Of a stretch of DNA of 5,031 nucleotides, positions 1 to 4,714 are shown piece after piece. The first letter of the stretch is position 1. Every line of letters starts with the position of its first letter. Source of the stretch: Spartobacteria bacterium (lineage in GTDB: Bacteria; Verrucomicrobiota; Verrucomicrobiia; Chthoniobacterales; Chthoniobacteraceae); contig JANXWU010000172.1 of the NCBI GenBank assembly GCA_025350985.1, positions 1 through 5,031 on the forward strand, read 5' to 3'. The position numbers and the translations under genes are program-made. The notes beneath the pieces were generated by a model, which saw nothing but the letters and a program-made list of their open reading frames with translations, had not been told where the DNA came from and did no database searches.

Positions 1-543
1 TTCGATCAGCAGGGCTGCCTGTCCCCTCACGCTTTTTACGTGCGGGAATCGGACACCCTCACGGCGGAAATCTACGCCGCGCGGCTGGCGCGGGAGATGG
101 AACTTTTCAACCGGCACACACCTCGCGGAGACATTTCCACCGCGGAGGCGGCGGCGATCGGGCAGTTCCGCCACGAGCACGAATTTGTCGCGGCGAACGA
201 TCCGCGCTTGCAGGTCTGGAAAAGCGACGGCTCGACCGATTGGACGGTGATTTCTGATCGTGATCCTTTGTTTAAACCGTCGTGCTTGAATCGCGTCGTC
301 TTTGTCAGGCCGCTGCCGGAGGGTCGGGAGTTTGTGTCGATGCTGGCACCGGTGCGCGCGTGGCTGGGCACGATCGGGGTCTGGCCGGCGACGGAGGAGA
401 ATTGCCGGGCTCTGAGCGATCTGGGCGCAAGCCGCATGTGCGCGTTGGGCCGGATGCAGACGCCGCCTTTCGCCTGGCATCAGGACGGGCAGCAAGCGCT
501 CGCGCCGCTGGTGCATTGGGTGGATTTGGAAGCGGACCGGTAG
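1..543 (+). CDS. Acyl-CoA reductase, LuxC-like (C-terminal part, 5' end outside window)
   Basis: The frame is open from the first base to TAG at 541-543, giving 180 residues that continue leftward, so the gene is 5'-partial. A GTG at 40 is in frame but is internal: the residues before it (FDQQGCLSPHAFYV) look like the conserved core of LuxC-family acyl-CoA reductases. That family belongs to the aldehyde dehydrogenase superfamily and reduces acyl-CoA or acyl-thioester to aldehyde with NADPH through an acylated cysteine. Cys6 of the visible part sits where the nucleophile is expected, but I place it by pattern, not by alignment. The C-terminus carries the stretches GASRMCALGRMQTPPFAWHQ and LVHWVDLE, which resemble the family's closing segment. 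The NADPH-binding half is not visible. The substrate cannot be told from this fragment, and no luxD or luxE neighbour is present on this side. An aldehyde dehydrogenase-fold protein is fairly sure; the exact reaction is inferred. Confidence 0.7.
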   Translation, partial: FDQQGCLSPHAFYVRESDTLTAEIYAARLAREMELFNRHTPRGDISTAEAAAIGQFRHEHEFVAANDPRLQVWKSDGSTDWTVISDRDPLFKPSCLNRVVFVRPLPEGREFVSMLAPVRAWLGTIGVWPATEENCRALSDLGASRMCALGRMQTPPFAWHQDGQQALAPLVHWVDLEADR

Positions 544-568
544 CGGCGCGATCGGCTCTGCAACAGGA

Positions 569-598
569 TTGCCATCGGCCGCGCGCTGCTTTTATCAT
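569..598 (+). promoter_or_regulatory. Candidate sigma70-type promoter of infA
   Basis: TTGCCA at 569-574 and TATCAT at 593-598 each match the -35 and -10 consensus at five of six positions and are separated by 18 bases. A transcript from it would be expected to start near 605, only about two bases before the infA ATG at 607, giving an almost leaderless mRNA. Both boxes lie in the 63-base gap after the reductase gene. This is a pattern match only; consensus boxes of this quality can occur by chance. Confidence 0.45.
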
Positions 599-606
599 CG
601 CCGTCG

Positions 607-825
607 ATGCCGAGAGAAGAATCCATCAAGGCCGAAGGGACGGTGACCGAAGTGCTCCCAGGCACGATGTTTCGCGTGAAGCTGCCCAACGAATCGACCG
701 TGCTCGCGCATATCTCCGGGAAAATGCGCAAGCACTATATTCGCATCGTGCCGGGGGATAAGGTCGAGGTGGAATTGTCCGCCTACGATGTCACCAAGGC
801 GCGCATTATTTTTCGCGAAAAATAG
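607..825 (+). CDS. infA: Translation initiation factor IF-1
   Basis: This is a complete 72-residue protein, the same length as E. coli IF-1, and is collinear with it throughout. IF-1 is a single OB-fold (S1-type) protein that binds the 30S ribosomal A site and works with IF-2 and IF-3 to form the initiation complex. Diagnostic blocks are [19 protein letters not shown] (residues 10-28), the highly conserved [15 protein letters not shown] (about 33-47), and [12 protein letters not shown] followed by the RIIF strand near the end. The ATG at 607 fits the family N-terminus, and there is no in-frame start upstream within the gap. No Shine-Dalgarno sequence precedes it. The gene stands alone here, not in a ribosomal-protein operon: the upstream neighbour is an acyl-CoA reductase and the downstream one a YqjD-like gene 131 bases away. 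Identification is essentially certain. Confidence 0.98.
   Translation: MPREESIKAEGTVTEVLPGTMFRVKLPNESTVLAHISGKMRKHYIRIVPGDKVEVELSAYDVTKARIIFREK
807..824. repeat. 18-base perfect palindrome at the end of infA
   Basis: TATTTTTCGCGAAAAATA reads the same on both strands and spans the last codons and most of the stop codon of infA. As RNA it would form two A/U-rich arms around a CGCG centre with no room for a proper loop, so it is a poor intrinsic terminator. It could be a DNA-level protein site or a by-product of the codons for I-F-R-E-K. The symmetry is certain; the function is unknown. Confidence 0.4.
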
Positions 826-886
826 CCGCGGCAAGTAAGCGCGCGGTGGCGACGCGGCGCGTTATCTAAGCAAGGCGGAGCGGGAG

Positions 887-915
887 TTGGTTTTGCGGAA
901 AAGTTGCGAAACCAA
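887..915 (+). repeat. Inverted repeat (hairpin) in the infA to yqjD-like gap
   Basis: The arms TTGGTTTTGC (887-896) and GCGAAACCAA (906-915) pair over ten positions with one G-U pair, around a nine-base loop. No T-run follows, so it is not a classical intrinsic terminator. It lies about 40 bases before the ATG at 957 and could be a 5'-leader structure, a factor-binding site or a 3'-end stabiliser for infA mRNA. The rest of the 131-base gap is GC-rich and has repeated CAACC motifs at about 924-940; I see no convincing promoter there. Confidence 0.4.
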
Positions 916-956
916 GTCATTGCCAACCGCCCAACCAACCCGTTAAGACTTCAATT

Positions 957-1259
957 ATGCCAAACGAATTCACCAATCAAGAACCCGCCGGAAAAGCGGA
1001 AGCGGCCAAATCCCACGTCAAGCAAGCGGCCGAGGAACTGCGCACCGCAGCCGAGGAGAAGGCGCGCGAGTTGCGATCCATGGCTGAAAACACGGCCAAC
1101 GAATACCGTCACCGAGCCGAACAAGTTTACGACGACGCGCGCACCAAGGTCCGCTCCCTTCGCGAAGACGGCGAAGTGTACGTCCGCGAAAATCCGATGC
1201 GTGCCGTGATGACTGCACTGGGCGTCGGCTTCGTGATGGGACTCATTTTCCGCCGCTAG
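957..1259 (+). CDS. DUF883-type (ElaB/YqjD-like) tail-anchored membrane protein
   Basis: This is a complete 100-residue protein. Residues about 10-70 are charged and rich in Ala, Glu, Lys and Arg, predicted as a long amphipathic or coiled-coil helix. A short linker with the pattern VRENP (about 76-80) leads into one hydrophobic segment (about 81-98, MRAVMTALGVGFVMGLIF) ending in Arg-Arg. A long helix, then a E-N/R-P motif, then a Gly-rich C-terminal membrane helix ending in arginines, is the hallmark of the ElaB/YqjD/YgaM family. E. coli YqjD and ElaB are inner-membrane proteins reported to bind ribosomes in stationary phase; applying that role here is inference. The gene begins a three-gene cluster, with the next start 12 bases after its stop. 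No Shine-Dalgarno is evident before the ATG. Family assignment is good, function uncertain. Confidence 0.82.
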   Translation: MPNEFTNQEPAGKAEAAKSHVKQAAEELRTAAEEKARELRSMAENTANEYRHRAEQVYDDARTKVRSLREDGEVYVRENPMRAVMTALGVGFVMGLIFRR

Positions 1260-1271
1260 CGCCGAACTGGG

Positions 1272-1685
1272 ATGCCTGTGACGCCGCCGCATCCGTTCCC
1301 GATGAACTCGGGCTTCGTGGCGCACCTTCGCGGCGTCACGGCGGCGGCGCTCGGCTACGTGGCTGCGCGCGCGCAACTGGCTGGACTGGAGTCGAAGGAG
1401 GCCGCCGGCCATTACCTCAAAATCGCTGCCGTGCTGGTCGCCGGAGCGCTCTTCGCCACCTTTGGTTATCTCTTTTTCTGCCTCGGCATCGTCTTTGCCA
1501 TCGCCCGTCTGTTTGAAAATCCAAACGCGTGGATTTGGGTAGCCCTGCTCGTGGCGCTGGCTCACTTTGGCGCCACCGCCGCCTGCGCGTTCATTGTTCG
1601 CGAATGGTTCACCGCCCCAGTGTTCACCTCGACCATCGCCGAGTTTAGAAAGGACCAGGAATGGCTCACGAAAAAGACGAATTGA
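1272..1685 (+). CDS. DUF1469 / YqjE-like (holin-X family) two-helix membrane protein
   Basis: The product has 137 residues with two hydrophobic segments, about 51-78 and 87-109, joined by a short polar turn (ENPNAW). The N-terminal region (about 12-50) resembles the amphipathic lead-in of the family, with the pattern GLESKEAAGHYLK just before the first membrane helix. The C-terminal EFRKDQEWL (124-132) is typical of DUF1469/YqjE proteins. The family is sometimes labelled phage holin, but there is no lysis or phage context, so a housekeeping envelope role is more likely. In E. coli, yqjE follows yqjD just as this gene follows the DUF883 gene. The start is uncertain: ATG 1272 adds a Pro-rich leader, and ATG 1302 would give a 127-residue protein that begins nearer the conserved part. 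Neither has a clear Shine-Dalgarno. The 3' end overlaps the next gene by 25 bases. Confidence 0.78.
   Translation: MPVTPPHPFPMNSGFVAHLRGVTAAALGYVAARAQLAGLESKEAAGHYLKIAAVLVAGALFATFGYLFFCLGIVFAIARLFENPNAWIWVALLVALAHFGATAACAFIVREWFTAPVFTSTIAEFRKDQEWLTKKTN
1647..1654 (+). promoter_or_regulatory. Shine-Dalgarno for the YqjK-position gene
   Basis: AGAAAGGA lies six bases before the ATG at 1661, inside the coding sequence of the preceding gene. It is the only clear Shine-Dalgarno sequence ahead of any start in this window, and it fixes the start of the overlapping third gene of the cluster. Confidence 0.65.
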
Positions 1686-2020
1686 TCAGTCAACTCTCCC
1701 GCGCGCGGGCCGGAATCTCCGACAACGTGGCCGGGTTGCGGCACGATCTGGATTTTTCCACGAAACTGCGGCGTTCCTTTGCCGACCACAAAACTTTCTG
1801 GCTCACCGGCGCGGCCATTGGCGGTCTGCTGCTCGCAAAATTTCCTTCGCGGAGGAAAAAGATTTACGTGAAAACCGGCGGCGACAAAAAGATTCGCGAA
1901 GCCGCCGGAGCCGGTCTGGCCGCCATCGCCTTGAAGTTTGCCTTGTCCGCGCTGCGACCTGCTGCCACTTCTTTTGCCATGAAAAAAGCCGCCGAATGGA
2001 TGGACAACCGCCGCCGCTAA
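1661..2020 (+). CDS. Small basic membrane-associated protein in the YqjK position
   Basis: This is a complete 119-residue protein starting at an ATG with a good Shine-Dalgarno, overlapping the end of the YqjE-like gene by 25 bases in another frame, which suggests coupled translation. An N-terminal helix of mixed charge (about 4-40) resembles the start of E. coli YqjK in style. It is followed by a hydrophobic Gly-rich segment (about 46-60), a strongly basic loop (FPSRRKKIYVKTGGDKK, 61-77), a second Ala-rich hydrophobic or amphipathic segment (about 82-105), and a basic tail ending in RRR. The layout and gene order match yqjD-yqjE-yqjK of enterobacteria, but the sequence likeness to YqjK is weak and I would not claim homology from reading alone. 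The basic loop probably faces the cytoplasm. Its function is unknown; it may partner the two preceding membrane proteins. Confidence 0.7.
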   Translation: MAHEKDELISQLSRARAGISDNVAGLRHDLDFSTKLRRSFADHKTFWLTGAAIGGLLLAKFPSRRKKIYVKTGGDKKIREAAGAGLAAIALKFALSALRPAATSFAMKKAAEWMDNRRR

Positions 2021-2064
2021 GTTCCCAGTTTCTTCGCTTTTCCATTGATTTCGAGGCGCGGCGT

Positions 2065-2080
2065 GTGAAACGGTTTTCAC
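2065..2080 (+). repeat. Hairpin just ahead of the first pilT-like start
   Basis: GTGAAA (2065-2070) and TTTCAC (2075-2080) form a six-base-pair inverted repeat with a CGGT loop, ending three bases before the ATG at 2084. It takes the place where a Shine-Dalgarno would normally be, and none is present. It could hinder ribosome entry or serve as an operator. The symmetry is certain; a regulatory role is speculation. The rest of the 63-base gap shows no clear promoter. Confidence 0.35.
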
Positions 2081-2083
2081 CCC

Positions 2084-3217
2084 ATGTCTGAACACGCAGT
2101 CACGCAGGCGCAGACGGTCCTCGCCCCCTTTTCCGACGAACAGCGCCACGCGGCGCTCACGGAGATCAACCAATACCTCCACGTCGGTCTCGACGGCGGC
2201 GCATCCGACATTCATCTCGGCACGGCTTCACAGCCCATCTGGCGGCGCTTCGGCATCCTCGAAGCGATCAAGGCCGACGCGCCCAAGCTCGCGCCCAGCG
2301 ACACCGAGCGTATGGCGCGCGGTCTCACCACCGACGCGCAGTGGCGGCAAATTCTCGAACGCGGCGACGCCGATTTCGCCTATCAAACCGACCGGTGCCG
2401 CTTTCGCGCCAGCGTCGTCCGGCAGCGGCATGGACTGGAAATGGTCTTCCGCATCATCAACACCATTGTGCGCACCATGGACGACTTGGGGATGCCGCCG
2501 AACCTCAAGATGCTCACGCAGTATCATAATGGATTGATCCTCGTCACGGGCGCGGTTGGCAGCGGCAAATCAACCACGCTGGCCGCGATCATGGAGGAGA
2601 TTAATCGCAGCCGGCACGATCACATCATCACGCTCGAAGATCCGATCGAATACATCTTTCAACCGAAGGGCTGCCACATCACGCAGCGCGAAGTTCACCT
2701 TCACACGCAATCATTCAGCAATGCCCTGCGTGCGTCGCTCCGCGAAGACCCGGACATCATCATGGTCGGCGAAATGCGCGACTTGGAAACCATCCAGCTC
2801 GCCATCACCGCGTCGGAAACCGGTCACTTGGTCCTGGGCACTCTCCATACGAGTAACGCCTCGCGCACGCTGGACCGGTTGCTCGACGTTTTCCCACTCG
2901 ACCAGCGCGATCAAATCCGCGTCATGGTCAGCGAGTCATTGCGCGGCATCATTAGCCAGCAACTTATACCGAAAAAAGACGGCAAGGGCCGCGTCATGGC
3001 CATGGAAATCCTGACTAACTCTCCCGCCGTCGGCAGTTGCATTCGCGAGGCGAAGACCTTCATGCTTCCCGGCATCATTCAGACCGGCAAAAAACTCGGC
3101 ATGAAGCTTATGGATGACTCCTTGCTCGATCTTTACGACAAAGGATTAATCTCGCAGGAAGAATGCTATGTTCGCGCAGAGCAGAAAGCGATGGTTAAGG
3201 CGCATTTTGGAAATTGA
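2084..3217 (+). CDS. pilT: Type IV pilus retraction ATPase, PilT family (first paralogue)
   Basis: This is a complete 377-residue hexameric secretion ATPase of the PilT/VirB11 class, which powers pilus disassembly at the cytoplasmic face of the inner membrane. The N-terminal PAS-like domain has GGASDIHLG (38-46), the PilT version of GASDLHL, after an extra N-terminal stretch of about 25 residues. Walker A is GAVGSGKST (156-164, Lys162), where canonical PilT has GPTGSGKST. The Asp box is IITLEDPIEY (181-190). Walker B is DIIMVGEMRD (224-233, Glu230). The His box is complete, ETGHLVLGTLHT (245-256, His248 and His255). The C-terminal region around 318-333 (GSCIREAKTF) stands where PilT has its AIRNLIR motif but is altered. 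The absence of a PilB N-terminal domain and zinc tetracysteine rules out an extension ATPase. It ends in three consecutive in-frame stops (TGA TAG TGA). A PilU-like accessory role is possible. Confidence 0.9.
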   Translation: MSEHAVTQAQTVLAPFSDEQRHAALTEINQYLHVGLDGGASDIHLGTASQPIWRRFGILEAIKADAPKLAPSDTERMARGLTTDAQWRQILERGDADFAYQTDRCRFRASVVRQRHGLEMVFRIINTIVRTMDDLGMPPNLKMLTQYHNGLILVTGAVGSGKSTTLAAIMEEINRSRHDHIITLEDPIEYIFQPKGCHITQREVHLHTQSFSNALRASLREDPDIIMVGEMRDLETIQLAITASETGHLVLGTLHTSNASRTLDRLLDVFPLDQRDQIRVMVSESLRGIISQQLIPKKDGKGRVMAMEILTNSPAVGSCIREAKTFMLPGIIQTGKKLGMKLMDDSLLDLYDKGLISQEECYVRAEQKAMVKAHFGN

Positions 3218-3241
3218 TAGTGATCAACCGTAAATAACGCC

Positions 3242-3289
3242 ATGAATTACCATTCGCAGATGCTCGATCCGACTGAGCTGCACTATTAG
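3242..3289 (+). other. 15-codon ORF between the two pilT genes
   Basis: The reading frame MNYHSQMLDPTELHY runs from ATG 3242 to TAG 3287-3289 inside the 96-base gap. It has no Shine-Dalgarno and no recognisable similarity, and an ORF this short is expected by chance. I list it only because it is the sole reading frame in the gap and could be a leader peptide. The gap also has a weak hairpin over the preceding stop codon (TTGAT 3214-3218 with ATCAA 3223-3227) without a T-run. I see no confident promoter. Confidence 0.12.
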
Positions 3290-3313
3290 CTTAACCTACC
3301 GGTCAAAATACCC

Positions 3314-4417
3314 ATGGCCTACATCGACCAATTCTTCAAAGTGCTAATTGAAGCTGGCGCATCTGATCTTCACCTCGGCGTGGGGCAGCCGCCAAAAGTC
3401 CGCCAACATGGCGACATTGTTCCCATCCGTGAGGAGCCTTTAACCAAGGAAGAGGCTGCCTATATGTTAAGCGAAATCAGCGGGGCGGAACGCTGGCAGC
3501 GCTTCGAGTCGCACGGCGATCTCGACTTTGCCTACGAGATGGATGCCTCTTCACGCTTTCGATGTAACTTTCTCAAACAAGCCACCGGTTACGGCGCGGT
3601 CTTCCGGCTTATCCCGACGAAGATTGCCACGCTCGAACAACTCGGTATTCCCATCATCGTTAAAGAGTTCGCCAAGATGCGCGGCGGCATCGTCCTTATC
3701 ACAGGGCCGACGGGCTCCGGCAAGTCCACCACGCTCGCGGCGTTGATTGATCACATCAACGAGACCTTTACCAAACACATCATCACGGTCGAAGAGCCGA
3801 TTGAGTTCGTGCATCCTAATAAGAAAAGCGTCATCACACAGCGCGAAGTGCCCGAGCACGCCATCTCCTTTGCCGCGGGATTGAAGGCGGCGTTGCGCGA
3901 AGACACCGACATCGTCCTTGTCGGCGAAATGCGCGACCTAGAGACGATCCAGCTTGCGCTAACCGCCGCCGAAACCGGCTTGCTCGTGTTCGGCACCCTG
4001 CACACAAACAATGCGCGCAAGACCGTTGACCGCATGATCGACGTCTTCCCCTCCGACCAGCAGGCGCAAGTGCGCACCATGCTCGCCTCCTCACTTCGCG
4101 GCGTGGTCGCCCAGTTACTTTTGAAAAAGTCGCCAGAAGTAGGTGGCGGTCGAATTGCGGTCAATGAAATCCTCGTCTCCAACAGCGCCGTCTCCGCCAT
4201 CATCCGCGAGGGCGCGACCCAGAAGCTACAGGACGTGATTGTCGCCGGCAAAGGCCAGGGCATGCAATTCATGGACGACGCCATCTGGGCGGTGATGCAG
4301 CAAGGGATCGTCACCCCGCACGAAGCTTACATGAAGGCCATCGACAAAAACCGCTTCAAGGTCTTCCTGCCGGAAGAAGAAGCTGAACTGGCGAACTCAG
4401 CCGGGGCATCAAGTTAG
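3314..4417 (+). CDS. pilT: Type IV pilus retraction ATPase, PilT family (second paralogue)
   Basis: This is a complete 367-residue PilT-family motor, closer to classical PilT at its N-terminus (GASDLHLGVGQPP, 15-27), with the start fitting the family. Walker A is the canonical GPTGSGKST (131-139, Lys137). The Asp box reads IITVEEPIEF (156-165), with Glu161 in place of the usual Asp. Walker B is DIVLVGEMRD (199-208, Glu205). The His box is ETGLLVFGTLHT (220-231): the first histidine is replaced by Leu223 and only His230 remains. The C-terminal AIIREG (295-300) corresponds to the AIRNLIREG motif. An extra acidic tail (PEEEAELANSAGASS, 353-367) follows the normal end. It lies 96 bases after the first paralogue on the same strand, and the two share identical 18-base DNA at the Walker B site (2765-2782 and 3920-3937). 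It probably works on the same pilus, perhaps in a mixed or alternative motor, though possibly with changed activity. Confidence 0.9.
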   Translation: MAYIDQFFKVLIEAGASDLHLGVGQPPKVRQHGDIVPIREEPLTKEEAAYMLSEISGAERWQRFESHGDLDFAYEMDASSRFRCNFLKQATGYGAVFRLIPTKIATLEQLGIPIIVKEFAKMRGGIVLITGPTGSGKSTTLAALIDHINETFTKHIITVEEPIEFVHPNKKSVITQREVPEHAISFAAGLKAALREDTDIVLVGEMRDLETIQLALTAAETGLLVFGTLHTNNARKTVDRMIDVFPSDQQAQVRTMLASSLRGVVAQLLLKKSPEVGGGRIAVNEILVSNSAVSAIIREGATQKLQDVIVAGKGQGMQFMDDAIWAVMQQGIVTPHEAYMKAIDKNRFKVFLPEEEAELANSAGASS

Positions 4418-4419
4418 TT

Positions 4420-4436
4420 GGAGTCAAACTTACTCC
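4420..4436 (+). terminator. Weak hairpin after the second pilT gene
   Basis: GGAGT (4420-4424) pairs with ACTCC (4432-4436) around a seven-base loop, starting three bases after the stop codon; two more G-U pairs could extend the stem. No T-run follows, so intrinsic termination is doubtful. It could mark the 3' end of the pilT transcript through another mechanism. The remaining bases up to 4508 hold nothing I can support. Confidence 0.2.
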
Positions 4437-4508
4437 GGCCAAAATCGACCGAATTAAGTCTTGCACATTGTTTTCGCCCTTTGGGTACTTCGAGCGTAAC
4501 CTTCAGCT

Positions 4509-4655
4509 ATGCCTAAACCTTCAACCCGCAAATCCAAAAATGCTCCCGACAAGAATGCCAATCCACCGGGCGAGAAGCTCACCTCCAAGCACAACAAAGA
4601 AACGCGAAATAAACCGCCGGAGCGCCGGAACGAAAACAAAGTGCGCGGTCGATAG
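4509..4655 (+). CDS. Small, highly basic, low-complexity hypothetical protein
   Basis: ATG 4509 to TAG 4653-4655 encodes 48 residues beginning MPKPSTRKSKNAPDKN. The composition is dominated by Lys, Arg, Asn and Pro, with nine Lys and six Arg against four Glu and one Asp, for a net charge near +10, and no hydrophobic core. Such a chain would be intrinsically disordered and could bind nucleic acid or ribosomes, but I recognise no family. In its favour, it is on the same strand as its neighbours and fills the gap between pilT and the carbonic anhydrase gene, which starts 59 bases after its stop. Against it, it is short, has no Shine-Dalgarno, and its composition could come from a non-coding A/C-rich stretch. 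Its status as a real gene is undecided. Confidence 0.42.
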   Translation: MPKPSTRKSKNAPDKNANPPGEKLTSKHNKETRNKPPERRNENKVRGR

Positions 4656-4714
4656 AGATGCTCTAACTCGCCTGCGATCCGGCCTATGCTCGTCCAGGCC
4701 ACTGTTGCCGCACC

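Noticed and set aside
40..543. Treating GTG 40 as a true start of a 167-residue protein
   Set aside because: The 13 codons before it are in frame and look like conserved LuxC-family core sequence, so the gene continues beyond the left edge.
282..761. Plus-strand frame of about 159 codons overlapping the acyl-CoA reductase end and infA
   Set aside because: It overlaps two genes with clear family signatures in other frames and is Ala/Arg/Gly-rich with no domain pattern.
951..1565. Long minus-strand open frame of about 204 codons across the YqjD-like and YqjE-like genes
   Set aside because: It lies opposite two well-supported + strand genes, has a His/Arg-rich composition without domain pattern, and is typical of antisense shadow frames in GC-rich DNA.
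1272..1685. Phage holin and lysis module
   Set aside because: The holin label comes only from the broad DUF1469/holin-X family name. No endolysin, spanin or phage structural gene is present, and the order matches the yqjD-yqjE arrangement.
1562..2215. Minus-strand open frame of about 217 codons opposite the third trio gene and the start of the first pilT
   Set aside because: It spans the ends and starts of real + strand genes and the gap between them and shows no recognisable motif; a shadow frame.
2084..4417. One of the two ATPases being PilB/GspE (extension motor) or PilU
   Set aside because: Both lack the large N-terminal domain and zinc tetracysteine of PilB/GspE, both have the PilT-type GEMRDLET Walker B, and neither shows PilU-type motifs.
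4461..4489. Promoter ahead of the small basic ORF (TTGCAC, 17 bases, GGTACT)
   Set aside because: The -10 box matches consensus at only three of six positions and the -35 at about four; too weak to annotate.
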